A stretch of 64,000 nt of DNA from Myotis daubentonii (taxonomy: Eukaryota; Chordata; Mammalia; Chiroptera; Vespertilionidae): positions 74,088,469-74,152,468 of the forward strand of contig NC_081847.1 of assembly GCF_963259705.1 (NCBI RefSeq), in the 5' to 3' direction. Below, piece by piece: positions 1-9,830 of this stretch (positions within the stretch are counted from its first letter, which is position 1; the number at the start of each line of letters is the position of its first letter). The position numbers and the translations under genes are program-made. The notes below the pieces were generated by a model. It was not told where the DNA came from. It saw nothing but the letters and a program-made list of their open reading frames with translations, and made no database searches.

Positions 1-41
1 TATCAAAAAGACAAAATGGTTTTCCATCTCAAATAGCCTCT

Positions 42-43
<2 letters not shown>

Positions 44-92
<49 letters not shown>
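44..92. repeat. (CA)n microsatellite
   Basis: An uninterrupted AC/CA dinucleotide run of about 24 units. The sequence from 93 to about 1090 is unique-looking: I see no repeat family, exon or regulatory motif that I can defend. The open frame at 464-799 has no recognisable domain. Confidence 0.97.
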
Positions 93-94
<2 letters not shown>

Positions 95-1097
95 GACCCA
101 TGAGTTTAGTTTTCAATTTAAAAGAGTACAAAGGTACAGAAACAAAACTAAAAGTTCTTTTTCTTCTCCACAAGCCTCCCAAGTGAAACCATTGATAATA
201 AATCCTTCTGATTCATTGCAGAGTATATGCATATGCCAGCAGATCCAAGTCCTTTTCAAATAAGCCTGCATTGATTTTATAATCAGAAAATTGTAGCATG
301 CATGCATTTGAAATGTGGCCATTTTATTGATGGCCCCTCAAGTAGCAGACTGGGGTCTTGACCTGACCGGGGAGGATCAGGAGCGTAGGCACCACACTTG
401 GATAACGGGAGGGGGACCCAGGATCAGACTAGTGGCCATTAACCTGGGATCTTAAAGTCTAAGATGGGCCGTGAAACTCACGCATCTCCTTGCTCCTCAG
501 CTTTGCATCTGAATCCTGAGTCCTGGACACCTTACTTTGGAACCATCACCAGCATTAACACAGCATCATTGATCCCCAGTTCAAATATTGCTGGCCACTT
601 CCGGGTCTCGATGAGTACTTCTACCAGCCACTATTCTGTGTCCCTGACAAATCTGGCTTTCGTTCTTCCCAGGGACTTCAAGCCTCTTGATTTCCCCAGT
701 CCCCCCAAACTCCCCCACCTGCTTCCAGCTCTCTTGCCTCGCCTTCAAACCAAACAGAGTGGATTTTGTTTTCTTTGGCTTTTCCCTATCTCCTCCTGAC
801 CCTACCCCAACTTCCTTAGAATCTGGGTCATTGCACACAAAAAACAGGGAACCGTGAGGTTGAACACGCATATTGGGCAATACATATACAATTCATAAAA
901 TTAACTGGAAGCTCTTTCTCTTGCTGCAGTTCCCTACCCACTGAACTCATGTGACTTTGGCTAAATCACTCACGCTCTTGAAGCTTCCCTTTGTTCTATA
1001 TGGGAAAAGAGGGCACTGTATTGTTTTTGGTACAAAGTGATCAGGGTGTGTCAATGCCGGAGGAGCTCCCACTTCCAGAGAACGGAGGAGAGATGCA

Positions 1098-1152
1098 GTG
1101 GGGGGTGGGGCGGCAGTGGGGGGGTGGGGCGGGGTGGGGGAGGGGGAGGAGG
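1098..1152 (+). repeat. G-rich tract with several GGGG runs
   Basis: The + strand carries many runs of four or more G separated by one to six bases, a layout able to form a G-quadruplex. Whether it does so in the cell is inference. Confidence 0.8.
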
Positions 1153-1369
1153 TGTTCCATAGCCCTGGGCCCAGGAGCCACTGACTTCATTTGGAGGGTT
1201 GAAGAATTTCACCAGAGGGTGTGAAATCAGGGAGTGAGGCACAGATAAGGGCAGGAGTCTGTCCTGAGGTCCTGTTGTGCGTGCAAAGCCAAGTTTTCAT
1301 CCACAAACTCATGAAGTTCATGACTTTATTTGGAGTGCGTGCAGATCACAGGATTCAAGGTCAGAAAGG

Positions 1370-1570
1370 TTGGGCTGGAGTCCTTGCTCTTTATTCACTT
1401 GCTAAATGACCTCGGAGCCCCCCCCCCCCCAAGGGCAGGTCTCAGGCTTCTTCTGTTAAATGGGTACAATCTTTCTTTGTCTCTGGACAGCTGTTGTGAC
1501 AGTAAGATAAAGTCATCACAGCAAAAGTACTTTGCAGATACCATGATAACAGGAAAATGTAAGGCATGTT
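1370..1570 (+). mobile_element. MIR SINE relic
   Basis: Degraded match to the MIR core in the sense direction: a 'ttgctaaatgacct' segment, a 'cttctgttaaatgggtacaat' segment, then a 'gttgtgacagtaagata' tail. A poly-C run near 1421-1432 interrupts it. Ends are approximate. Confidence 0.55.
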
Positions 1571-1689
1571 CTGAGTTCAGGTATTAAAAAATGAGCTCTG
1601 TGGTGGTGAGAATGAAAAGATCCTTTTTTAAACTTATTTTCTTTTTAACAAACGTAAAACATATCAATCATCTTCATTATTACAACATA

Positions 1690-1895
1690 GTCTTTGAAAT
1701 ACTTGACAAATATTAACACATTTAAATTCCCTTAATCATCCAATGAGAAAGATACAACTCTTGTCCCTATTTTACAGATGAGAAAACTGTGGTACAGAGA
1801 TGTTAAGTAACTTGCCCAAGGCCACACAGCTACTAAGGGGCAGAGCCAGGAACCCAGGCTGTCTAACTCCAGAGCCCTGCTCTTCACCATTACCA
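1690..1895 (-). mobile_element. MIR SINE
   Basis: Well-preserved antisense MIR. It contains the hallmark string 'tttacagatgagaaaactg', followed by 'gttaagtaacttgcccaagg', 'cacacagctactaagg' and an 'aacccaggctgtctaactcc' head. This order is the reverse complement of the MIR consensus. Confidence 0.85.
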
Positions 1896-1934
1896 TGTTG
1901 TCTTCTTGCTTGTGGTGTTTGGTGTAAGAAAGAT

Positions 1935-2050
1935 AACATGAGACCTAGAATAGACTGCTTGTGTATCTCAGCCCTGCCACTTGCCTGTGTGGTCTTGGGA
2001 AGGTCAATTTATTGCTCTGAGCATTATCTAGAAACATGGAAATAAACATG
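1935..2050 (+). mobile_element. MIR SINE fragment
   Basis: Sense MIR middle part: 'ctgccacttgcctgtgtggtcttgggaaggtcaattta', with the tail running out in 'aaacatggaaata'. It lies next to an antisense MIR, so the two are separate insertions. From about 2060 to 3290 I see only unique sequence, including a slightly GC-rich stretch at 2440-2640. Confidence 0.65.
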
Positions 2051-3489
2051 CTCAAACCAGACAATTTTTGCAGAGGGTAAAGTGAGGCACACCATCCGGT
2101 CCACACAGACACACTGATGTGGGTTAGATTTGCATGCGGGCCTTATCAGAACCCAGTTTCAGCCACACACTTGGTTACTGATTGATTTCAGACTTTCCCA
2201 TGCTCTCCCCTCCTCCCATGGGCTCTGACACCCTCAGGTGCTGTCCTGCAGACTGGGGAAGAAACTCTCTTGTTCACATGCTTGAACTCGGCCGACAATG
2301 ACAGCGTTTTAAACCCAAGGAGCCAGTTCTCAGAATCCTGTTTCCTTTGGGCTCTGAATAACAAACATGGTCCCACACTTTCCTGTTCACCTCTCCTTCC
2401 AAAAACTTACCAGTTAATTTGAGGGTTGGAGAGATAGTTTCTGGTGAGGGGATGCCTGGCCTGCCCACGTGGGATTAAGCTTACCAGCGGCCTCTGCCTC
2501 TGGCCAGACTCGCTGGGAACGGCAGCAGCCACTTCCCGAAGTTGAGTGGGGGCAGGAGCACGGCCAGGGCAGTGGGCAGTGGCCTGCACAGCGTTTCCAA
2601 GATGTTGGGAGCCCCGCCTCTGCAGACCGGATTCGCAGCACATGGTTTTTGCAAAAGAGACGGTGCCTTTTCCCAGGTGTAGCTTGAACTGGTTATACTT
2701 TTCAGATCATTTTAACTTGAAAGGTGGCCTGACATTTACCACCGCACAAAAGTGACCATGGGGCTCCTTACACGAGGCCCTTAAAGAATAAATGCTGACA
2801 GATTATCTTGATAAAAAGGATAATCGGTCTAGACACAGTTCTTTACTCTCTGTGAAAGGTATCACAAACCACATATTGATTTTTTTTTTTAAAGAAAAAA
2901 GAAGCAGCATGTACCAATTAGGAATAAACCTAACAGTTTGTTAGCCTCTGAGCTTTAAGGCAAATTGAGAGTAGAAAAACACTTGCTTTCCCCCCTATAT
3001 TGAGACATAATAATTAGGTAACTATGTAAATTACCTCACATTAAAACGTGAGACAGGTTGTTGTTTGCTCATCTTTCTCCACTGGATCAGAAAGATCAGC
3101 CAGGGGTCTTGGTTCTCTGAATTTTACGGAGTTGTTCTCCATTTTCTGGCTGTTCCAAAATGTTTCTTTCTCTCTCTTGCTCCTCTTCTCACCTGTCTGC
3201 CAGTTTCATATGGAACGAGCTCCTTATTCATTTAGGTGTTCCACGAGCCTTGACTAAGCACTCACTCTAGTGCATTGCTCTTTATATTAGACTAGAGGCC
3301 TGGTGCACAAAAATTTGTGCCCTGGTGGGGCGGGGGGGGGGGGTGTCCTTCAGCCCCACTTGTGCCCTCTCACAGTCTGGGACCCCTCGGGAGATAATGA
3401 CCTGCTGGCTTAGGCCCACTCTGGGGTGGCAGAGGGCAGGCCCAATCCTTAGGTGCCTGCCCCCCAGCTCCTGGTCAGGCTCAGAGCAG

Positions 3490-4050
3490 GGCGGATTAGG
3501 AGGTTGCGATGCCACCCTCAGTCACACTCAGGGTAGGGCCTATTGGGGGGTTGGGGTGCCGCCTCCTGTCACACTCAAGACAAGGTCCATGGGGAGGTTG
3601 TGGCGCCACCCCCTGTCACACACAGAGCAGGGCCAATCAGGGGGTTGGGGCGCTGCCCCCTGTCACTCACAGAGCAGGGCCCATCAGGGGGGGTTGGGGA
3701 GCTCCCACCTGCAACACACAGAGCAGGGCCAATCAGGAGGTTGCAATGCCACCCTCAGTCACTCTCAGGGTAGGGCCGATTGGGGGGTTAGGGCACCGCC
3801 CCCTGTCACACTCAAGGCAGGGTCGATGGGGAGGTTGGGGCACCGCTCCCTGTCACCCACAGAGCAGGGCCGACCAGGGGGTCGGGGAGCTCCCCCCTAT
3901 CAGGCACAGAGCAGGGCCCATCAGGGGGTTGGGGCACCTTCCCCTTTCACGAACAGAGCAGGGTGGATAGGGAGGTTTTGGCCCCGCCCCCTGTCACACA
4001 CAGAGCCACAGGGCGATCATGGGGTTTGGGCGCTGCCCCCTGTCATGCTG
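3490..4050. repeat. Minisatellite, about 48-bp period, inside Helitron A
   Basis: About 12 imperfect monomers of a GC-rich unit carrying 'ccccctgtcac', 'cacagagcagggcc' and 'atcagggggttgggg'. Spacing between 'tgtcac' landmarks is near 48 bp. Monomers differ by scattered substitutions and small indels, so the expansion is not very recent. Confidence 0.9.
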
Positions 4051-4059
4051 CTCCAGGGG

Positions 4060-4340
4060 CCAGGAGGCCTCATGGCTCCGCTGATCCCAGTGCTGGGAGG
4101 CCTCGCTGCTCCACTGATCCCGGTGCTAGGAGGCCTCACTGCTCTGCTAATCCCGGTGCTGGGAGGGCTTGCGGCTCCGTTGATCCCGGATTCGAGAGGC
4201 CTTGTGGATCCGCTGATCCTGATGCTGGGAGGCCTCACTGCTCCGCTGATCCAGGTGCTAGGAGGCCTCGCGGCTCCGCTTGACACAGGGGCAGTGAGGC
4301 CTCGCTGCTCCGCTGATCCCAGTGCTGGGAGGCATATTAC
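4060..4340. repeat. Minisatellite, 33-bp period, inside Helitron A
   Basis: About nine monomers of a unit reading 'ctgggaggcctcgctgctcc' followed by 'actgatcccggtg'. The 33-bp period keeps frames open on both strands, which explains several long but meaningless open frames here. Confidence 0.92.
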
Positions 4341-4357
4341 CCTTTTACTATATAGGA

Positions 4358-5020
4358 TAGAGGCCTGGTGCATGGGTGGGGGCCGGCTGGTTTGCCCTGA
4401 AGGGTGTCCTGGATCAGGGTGGGGGTCCCGTTTGGGTGCCTGGCCAGCCTGGGTGAGGGGATAATGGCTGTTTGCATCTGGTCACACCCCCTTCAGGTTG
4501 GGGGTCCCCACTGGTGTGCCTGGCCAGTCTGGGTGAGGGGATGAGGGCCGTTTTCAGGCTGGCGGGTGACTGAAGCTCCCAACCCCTCCTTTTTTCCTTT
4601 TTTTTAAATACTGGGATTTATTTACCTTCTATGGCTATCACTGGAGCTGAGAGCCAGCTTTAGCTGTGAGACCTCAGCTGTTGAAAGCAGGTTTCTGGGC
4701 TTTGTTTACCTTCTGTATTTGAAACTTTGTTGCGACTCCAGCTCTGAGATCCCGGCCGGCTGAAAGCAGGTTTCTAGGTTTTGTTTAGCTTCTATATTTG
4801 CAACAATGTTTCTTAGAGAGCAGCTCAGAGGACGGCAGCAGCAGGCGGGGAACCTTGGCTTCCTCAGTCACTGGAGCAAGCAAGCCTCCTGTTCACGTCA
4901 GTTGCCTGGCTGCCGGCCGCCATCTTGGTTGGCAGTTAATTTGCATATCGCCCTGATTAGCCAATGAGAAGGGTAGCAAAGTTATGGCTAATTACCATGT
5001 TTCTCTTTTATTATATAGGA
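4358..5020 (-). mobile_element. HeliBat-type Helitron B
   Basis: Begins with 'tagaggcctggtgcatg' directly after the 5' end of element A and ends with 'ttttattatatagga', the reverse complement of the Helitron 5' end. The C of the 3' CTAG and the second hairpin arm are missing, so its 3' end is damaged. It holds two internal duplications: about 4405-4560 ('gcctggccagyctgggtgaggggat' twice) and 4650-4810 ('gctgaaagcaggtttctrggttttgttta' twice). The segment 4916-5020 closely matches the corresponding end of the Helitron at 15541-16798, so the two belong to one subfamily. Confidence 0.85.
4916..4966 (+). promoter_or_regulatory. Promoter-like motif cluster in Helitron B
   Basis: Within 50 bp lie 'ggccgccatcttgg' (4916-4928, YY1-like), 'atttgcat' (4939-4946, an exact octamer motif for POU factors) and 'ttagccaatgag' (CCAAT box at 4961-4965). 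The cluster recurs in the Helitron at 15541-16798. Motif identity is read directly; function as a promoter is inference. It may derive from a captured host promoter. Confidence 0.4.
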
Positions 5021-5320
5021 CTAGAGGCCCAGTGCACGGATTCGTGCACCAGTGGGGTCCCTTGGCCTGGTCTGTGGGGATCAGGCTGGAACTGGTTCTC
5101 CAACATCCTCCCAGGGGTCCCAGGTTGCGAGAGGGTGGTTCTCGGGTGACACACCCCAGAATCGGGCTCCCTCCTCTCTAGTTCCGGGTGCATCACCTGA
5201 GAACCACAGCTGCCCAGTCATTGTGGCTCAGCAGCTCCTGCATTGAGCATCTGCCCCCTGGTGGTCAGTGTGCATCATAGCTCCTGGTCAGACAGTTGCT
5301 TAGGCTTTTATACATATAAA
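5021..5320 (-). mobile_element. HeliBat-type Helitron C
   Basis: The 3' CTAG (5021-5024) abuts element B exactly. The terminal hairpin gtgcacggattcgtgcac is at 5032-5049. The body has the typical 'tgccccctggtggtcagtgtgcatcatag' segment also seen, in reverse sense, in the Helitron at 42139, and it ends in 'taggcttttatacatataaa', an eroded 5' end. About 300 bp, non-autonomous. The 3' hairpin is intact while the 5' terminus has drifted. Confidence 0.85.
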
Positions 5321-5469
5321 TGGTGAGAATTCTACAAAGAAACAATAAGTAGATAAAGGCAGTTGTTAACACTAAAATCATGACAATTTTTTTAGCAAGG
5401 TAGAAACTAAAAACAAGCAAAATATTTGAGTGCTGACCTGTTACATATGTGTCCAGGGAAGTCACCATG

Positions 5470-5534
5470 TTTTTTTTTTTGTTTGTTTGTTTTGTGTGTG
5501 TGTGTGTGTGTGTGTGTGCATGCACACACACACA
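5470..5534. repeat. Poly-T, (GTTT)n, (GT)n then (CA)n
   Basis: A T run and GTTT units lead into a GT run (5494-5518), followed by 'gcatgcacacacacaca'. The GT and CA blocks are inverted relative to each other around 'gcatgc' and could form a short hairpin. Confidence 0.9.
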
Positions 5535-5599
5535 TGTGCTATGATTCTGTGCCCAGTTAAATGTATTTAAATACAAAAATAAAGATGTCTCTCCGAATA

Positions 5600-5720
5600 G
5601 AAAGCTCAACCAAGGTTGGGTTTATCTCTTATTTGCTGATGCACCTCCTACACAGAGAACTGTGCTTGACACCTAACAGGCCCTCAGTTAATATATGTTG
5701 AATAAATAAATAATTATCTG
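5600..5720 (+). mobile_element. L2 LINE 3' end relic
   Basis: Matches the L2 tail: 'gaactgtgcttgacacctaacaggccctcagttaatatatgttgaataaataaata'-type wording, with terminal AATA units. Confidence 0.65.
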
Positions 5721-5739
5721 CAGTTAATGCATTCATTCA

Positions 5740-5860
5740 ACATTCAAAAAGTCTGAAGCACCTTCTTTGTGGCAAGAACAGGACTAGACCCTAGAAATTC
5801 AATCACAAAGTAGGTTGACCCAGATTCTGTCCTTCCTGATCTTTTTTCAGGCAAGAGGAA
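5740..5860 (-). mobile_element. L2 LINE fragment
   Basis: Antisense L2-like: 'attcattcaacattc', 'tgtggcaagaacaggactag', 'ttctgtccttcctgatc'. Diverged, and opposite in orientation to the neighbouring L2. Confidence 0.45.
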
Positions 5861-5987
5861 GACAGGAAATTGGCCAAGCTAACATGACACTGCATTGGAA
5901 GTGATGACTTGGGGGACTGGGGATAGTGCTAAGGAGGATATAGTAGGACACCTCACCTAGACCTGTGGAGTGACAGAATGGTGGACA

Positions 5988-6312
5988 GATGAAGACAGGA
6001 CTTGGTGAGTAGTGAAGATAGGACTTGGTGGATTGGTGAAGATAGGACTTGGTGGATAAGTAAAGATAGGACTTGGTGGATAGGTAAAGATAGGACTTAG
6101 TAGATAGCTGAAGATAGGATTTGGTAGATAGGTGAAGGTAGGACTTGGTGGATAGTGAAGATAGGACTTGGTGGATGGGCAAAGATAGGACTTGGTGGAT
6201 AGGTGAGTATAGTTTTTGGTGAGTAGTGAAGATAGAACTTGGTGGATAGGTGTAGGTAAGACTTGGTAGATAGTGAAGATAAGACTTGGTAGATAGGTGA
6301 AGATAAGAAGTG
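5988..6312. repeat. 24-bp minisatellite, about 13 copies
   Basis: Tandem units of 'gtgaagataggacttggtgg' plus 'atag', mostly 24 bp with some 23- and 27-bp variants. Because 24 is a multiple of three, the minus strand has a 177-codon frame (5847-6380) reading a repeated STKSYLHL-like octapeptide. There is no sign it is a gene. Confidence 0.95.
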
Positions 6313-6395
6313 AGCAACTGAGTTCTAGGAGATGAAGGAGGATATCCAATAATAGAAAGTGAGAGAAGGCAAGCAGCCATGAGGAACTGCTAGAG

Positions 6396-6629
6396 CAGTG
6401 ATGGTGAACCTATGACATGCATGTCAGAGGTGGCACGCGAACTCATTTTTTGGTTGATTTTTCTTTGTTAAATGGCATTTAAATATATAAAATAAATATC
6501 AAAAATATAAATCTTTGTTTTACTATGGTTGCAAATATCAAAAAATTTCTATATGTGACACGGCACCAGAGTTAAGTTAGGGTTTTTCAAAATGCTGACA
6601 CGCCGAGCTCAAAAGGATCACCATCACTG
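6396..6629 (+). mobile_element. Non-autonomous hAT element, copy 1
   Basis: 234 bp bounded by inverted repeats CAGTGATGGTGAAC and GGATCACCATCACTG. It is flanked by a perfect 8-bp target duplication, tgctagag, at 6388-6395 and 6630-6637. An 8-bp duplication with CAGTG ends is the hAT signature. The AT-rich core has no coding capacity, so it must have been moved by a transposase from elsewhere. A second copy lies inverted at 17181-17415. Confidence 0.92.
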
Positions 6630-6639
6630 TGCTAGAGTG

Positions 6640-6905
6640 AGGAGCAAGGAATTGTGAGAGATGGGGTTGGAGGAGTAAACAGAGGCCAAATTGTGCAGGG
6701 CCTCATAAGGAATTTGGATTTAATTCTAGTGTGAAGCCATTTCCAGGTTTCCAGAGGACCATGCAGCAAATTTTTGTTTTGAAAGATCACTCTGGTTGCT
6801 GTGTATAGGGTAGATTTAAAGGGAAGACTCCAGGCAGAGAAACAGCTAGGAGGCTCTCCTGTAGAACAGGGAGACATTGTGGAAACATGGATAAGAGTGG
6901 GACAG
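6640..6905. mobile_element. Ancient interspersed repeat, family uncertain
   Basis: Contains 'gcagggcctcataaggaatttggatttaattctag', 'gaagccatttccagg' and 'gatcactctggttgctgtgtatag', phrases I associate with a common old mammalian repeat (antisense L2-like or LTR). I cannot fix the family. 6905-7217 is unique-looking. Confidence 0.45.
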
Positions 6906-7233
6906 GCAGTGGCCAGGAAGAACAGGAGGGATTCATGACAGATTTAGAAGGAAGACTGACTGGGGTTGGGTGGAAGGGAGAGGCAATACTTATGGGTGAC
7001 TTGAGGCTTCTGCATAAGTCAACTGGGCTGCAATAGTTCTGTTCAGTGTGAGACATTAACATGGGGTCCATATGTGTGACTTGGGAGATGGAAACGTGCA
7101 TGGCCCCATTGAAATAATTCCTCAATTTACTGTGAAGGCACATGAATGAGAAGAAGGTAGAAACATGATTTAAAATGTATTAACACAAATGCACCTTGGC
7201 ACCAAATACCTGCAGGTAAAGAAAATGGGTTAG

Positions 7234-7445
7234 CTCGACCAGTGTGGCTCAGTGTTTGAGTGTCAACCTATGAACCAAGAGGTTACAGTTGGATTCCTGA
7301 TCAGGGCACATGCCCAGGTTGTGGGCTTGATCTCTGGCAGGGGGCATGCAGGAGGCAGCCAATCAATGATTCTCTCTCATCATTGATGTTTCTATCTCTC
7401 TTCCCCTCTCCCTTCCTCTCTGAAATCAATACAAATATATTTAAC
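7234..7445 (+). mobile_element. VES-family tRNA-derived SINE
   Basis: tRNA-like head 'ctcgaccagtgtggctcagtg' (A box region), B box 'ggttacagttggattcc', then 'ggcaggaggcagccaatcaatg' and a CT-rich 3' part ending 'tgaaatcaatacaaatatattt'. A 16-bp target duplication with two mismatches flanks it (7218-7233, 7446-7461). Pol III internal promoter boxes are visible; activity is not implied. 7462-7790 is unique. Confidence 0.95.
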
Positions 7446-7796
7446 AAAGAACATGAGTTAGTGTCCTGAGTTGTGTAAATGGGTTGTCTACTTTATTAAA
7501 ATTCAAGGATTTTTATTCAAATCTCCATATGACCCTGGAAGAATGATCTAAAATATCTCATGAATGGTCTCTGATGCTATGAGTATTAGTCCTGGTAGCT
7601 GAGACTAGAGTGGATGAAAAAGCAGTGGGGCTAATCATATACGTCAGTATCTCAAACTTCTTGTTTTATGGATCTTTAGATCTCATCACCTGGCATTCTC
7701 AAAGGGCTTTATTGCCTTTCATTTTAGAAATTTGAAAGTGTAATATTATAAAGCACAATATTAATATAGCATAAGAAATAACCTTACACTTAGAAT

Positions 7797-7838
7797 TCAT
7801 TCATTCATTCATTTATTCATTCATTCATCTATCTATCA
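7797..7838. repeat. (ATTC)n/(ATCT)n microsatellite
   Basis: Nine or so ATTC units, one variant, then ATCT units. Confidence 0.95.
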
Positions 7839-7849
7839 TACTCACTAGT

Positions 7850-7955
7850 CAAGTGGTTTTCAACTGTACTTGAAGTTTCTGGTGGACTTGGTTGGGTGGG
7901 GACCAGGCATTGGTGTCTACATGTGATCCTAATATGCAGCTCAGATTGAGACTCC
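7850..7955. mobile_element. MER5-type hAT relic
   Basis: 'caagtggttttcaactgt' at one end, 'gggtggggaccaggcattggtgtct' and 'gatcctaatatgcagctcagattgagac' at the other. This is the order expected of MER5A-like elements. Confidence 0.6.
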
Positions 7956-8072
7956 AGGTTCCATGAGAGTGCAGCCATGTCTCTTTCATTTCTGCCACAT
8001 TTGAAGTACCCCAGACAGTGTCTGGCACAGAAACAGTTCTTGGTAAATATTTGTAGAATATCTTAATTTAAT
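7955..8072 (+). mobile_element. L2 LINE 3' end relic
   Basis: 'ccatgagagtgcagccatgtctctt', 'cccagacagtgtctggcacag' and 'cttggtaaatatttgtagaat' follow the L2 3' end in order. The stretch 8072-9395 is unique-looking apart from a possible old DNA-transposon scrap at 9075-9200. Confidence 0.7.
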
Positions 8073-9394
8073 CATGCACACAGACCTTTATTCAGCATTA
8101 CCAGATTTTCTCCAATTGATGATGAAGATTATCTGGTATCATTTTCCACAGACATGCATCAGGTACCATGGTTCAGGAAATTATTTCTGAATCACATACT
8201 AGGGTATGTCATTCTTTATCCACGAAAGTACTTTCTTCTCAGGTACTTTCTCCTATCTATGGTCACCTAAGACCTTTAGACTGCCCAGGACTGGGAACTA
8301 ATTTGTGATCCGGTTGGATGCACATTTATCACTGTGCCTAGACCCCATGTATACCTTTTAGGTGCCACATATGGCCACACCATCACTTAAGACTAATTCT
8401 TGGGGCACTGATCCAAGTTACCAATATGCAGCCCAGAAGCTGCCCTCTCTACCTGGCTTTGTCTTGACCTTCTGCCTCTGTGAAGTCTTGCCTGTATTTA
8501 TTCCTTCCTTTCATCCCTCATCCTACATCCCCTTTGCTGCTAATGAAGAATGCTTGCCTGCCCAACTTTCCCAAGTTATAGAGATGGCTGCCACAGTTCT
8601 CGACCCATAAGAGTGTCTAGCTGATACAGCAGCCCTTTATTTCACTTGACTCCAATTTAACTGTCCTGAGCCCCTTCCTTATATTGCCAAGAGAGTTCCG
8701 AACAGATACATAGCCCTGTGATTCAGGCAATTATTCACATATTCCCCCACATCATTAGTTTTATGGAACACTGCCAGGGGGCATATTTTTCTTTCCTGGG
8801 ACTCCAGAGAATAAAGGAAATAGATCTCTTATCATGAAGTCATATTAAGGGGTTTATTTCTCAGGAAATACCCCATAGCACTTTTATGAAACCTTACATA
8901 GAGAGACTGCATTTAGGAAAAGAATTATTTTTACCTTACCTGCTGCCACGGAAATCATTGTCCAAACCTCCTGCCTTCCAGAGCATGGCTTTAAAATTTT
9001 TTCTTTGGTATCTGCTGACCACAAAGGGGTGCCTGTGGTTATTGTGGGGAGAGCATGGTTCATGTTGGGCCTTGTTGGGTTAGGGTGACTATAATTTAAT
9101 AACATAAGTCAGGATGCATTTTGGGGGCAGGGGTGCTATTAGTAATTATATTGAGGTAACGGGTGTAAATCAGGACTGGTCCGTTGGCACATAGGATTAT
9201 CATAAACTTAGTGCTCTAAGCCTACCACTTACTGAAATTTCCCTCCACAGGCATGGATGATGGAGTAAAAACTCAAAGAAATCAACCAAATTGGGGAAAA
9301 TATTAAATTATAACCTAAAGTAGTGGCTTTCTCTACTGAACTGAAGAATAAAGGACAACGGGGTATAACAGCTAGTAGTTGCGGTAATAATGCC

Positions 9395-9830
9395 GCGTAA
9401 CAAAACTCTCCAAAACTCAGTGTCTTAAAGCAATAATCCTTTATTCTCACTCATCTATCTGCGGGTCAGTTGATCTAGGCTGGGCTTGAATCCAAGCTAC
9501 CGGTCGGTACAGCTCTGCTTCTCACAAGTCTCCTTCTCCGTGGACCAGTGGGCTGACCGTGGAATGCTCTATCAAGAATATTGGCACATGAGTGGAAACT
9601 TGAGATGCTTTCTAACACCAAATCTTGGATCTGGCACACTGTACTCTTACCCACATTCCATTGGCCAAAGCAAATCCTATGGATAAGCCCAACCTCATCA
9701 GGCAGGGAAATATGCTCTGTCTTTCATGAGCAGTCCACTAAAGGCACATACAAAGGACATCGATACAAGAAGGGGTTAAGTGTTGGTACCAATAGTGCAA
9801 TCTGTCACAGGGGGTATTAGGCTAAAGACG
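9395..9830 (-). mobile_element. Ancient LTR-type repeat (MaLR/ERVL-like)
   Basis: Starts with 'gtaacaaaactctccaaaactcagtgtcttaaagcaataatcc', a wording typical of the antisense 3' end of mammalian LTR relics, and continues with 'tctgcgggtcagttgatc', 'acccacattccattggccaaagca' and 'gtgcaatctgtcaca'. No internal coding region remains, so it looks like a solo LTR. Family uncertain. 9830-10970 is unique-looking. Confidence 0.5.

Larger units (their letters stand above)
3292..4357 (-). mobile_element. HeliBat-type Helitron A, expanded by minisatellites
   Basis: Read on the minus strand this is a non-autonomous Helitron. Its 3' end is the CTAG at 3292-3295 preceded by 'ggcctggtgc' and the subterminal hairpin at 3303-3320 (gtgcac...gtgc arms). 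Its 5' end is the TCCTATATAGTAAAAGG complement ending at 4357. Helitrons insert between A and T without a target duplication, and this fits. The 1.07-kb body is almost wholly tandem repeats. No Rep/helicase is encoded; the 379-codon open frame inside it comes from the repeats, the 33-bp period being a multiple of three. Confined among mammals to vespertilionid bats, it is a strong taxonomic marker. Confidence 0.9.

Noticed and set aside
3490..4050. CRISPR-like array
   Set aside because: Units are contiguous without unique spacers, in a eukaryotic Helitron.
3325..4464. 379-codon open frame, the longest in the window
   Set aside because: It lies almost wholly in the 48-bp and 33-bp minisatellites of Helitron A. 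The repeat content keeps frames open on both strands, and no domain is visible.
5847..6380. 177-codon minus-strand frame with octapeptide repeats
   Set aside because: A 24-bp tandem repeat read in frame. No start context, splice sites or family match that would make it a gene.
7234..7445. tRNA gene, from A- and B-box-like sequence
   Set aside because: The boxes belong to the tRNA-derived SINE head; no cloverleaf is complete, and a target duplication and tail are present. The same applies to the other SINEs.
9075..9200. Possible old DNA transposon ('tagggtgac' style end)
   Set aside because: Only scattered similarity; ends and duplication could not be found.
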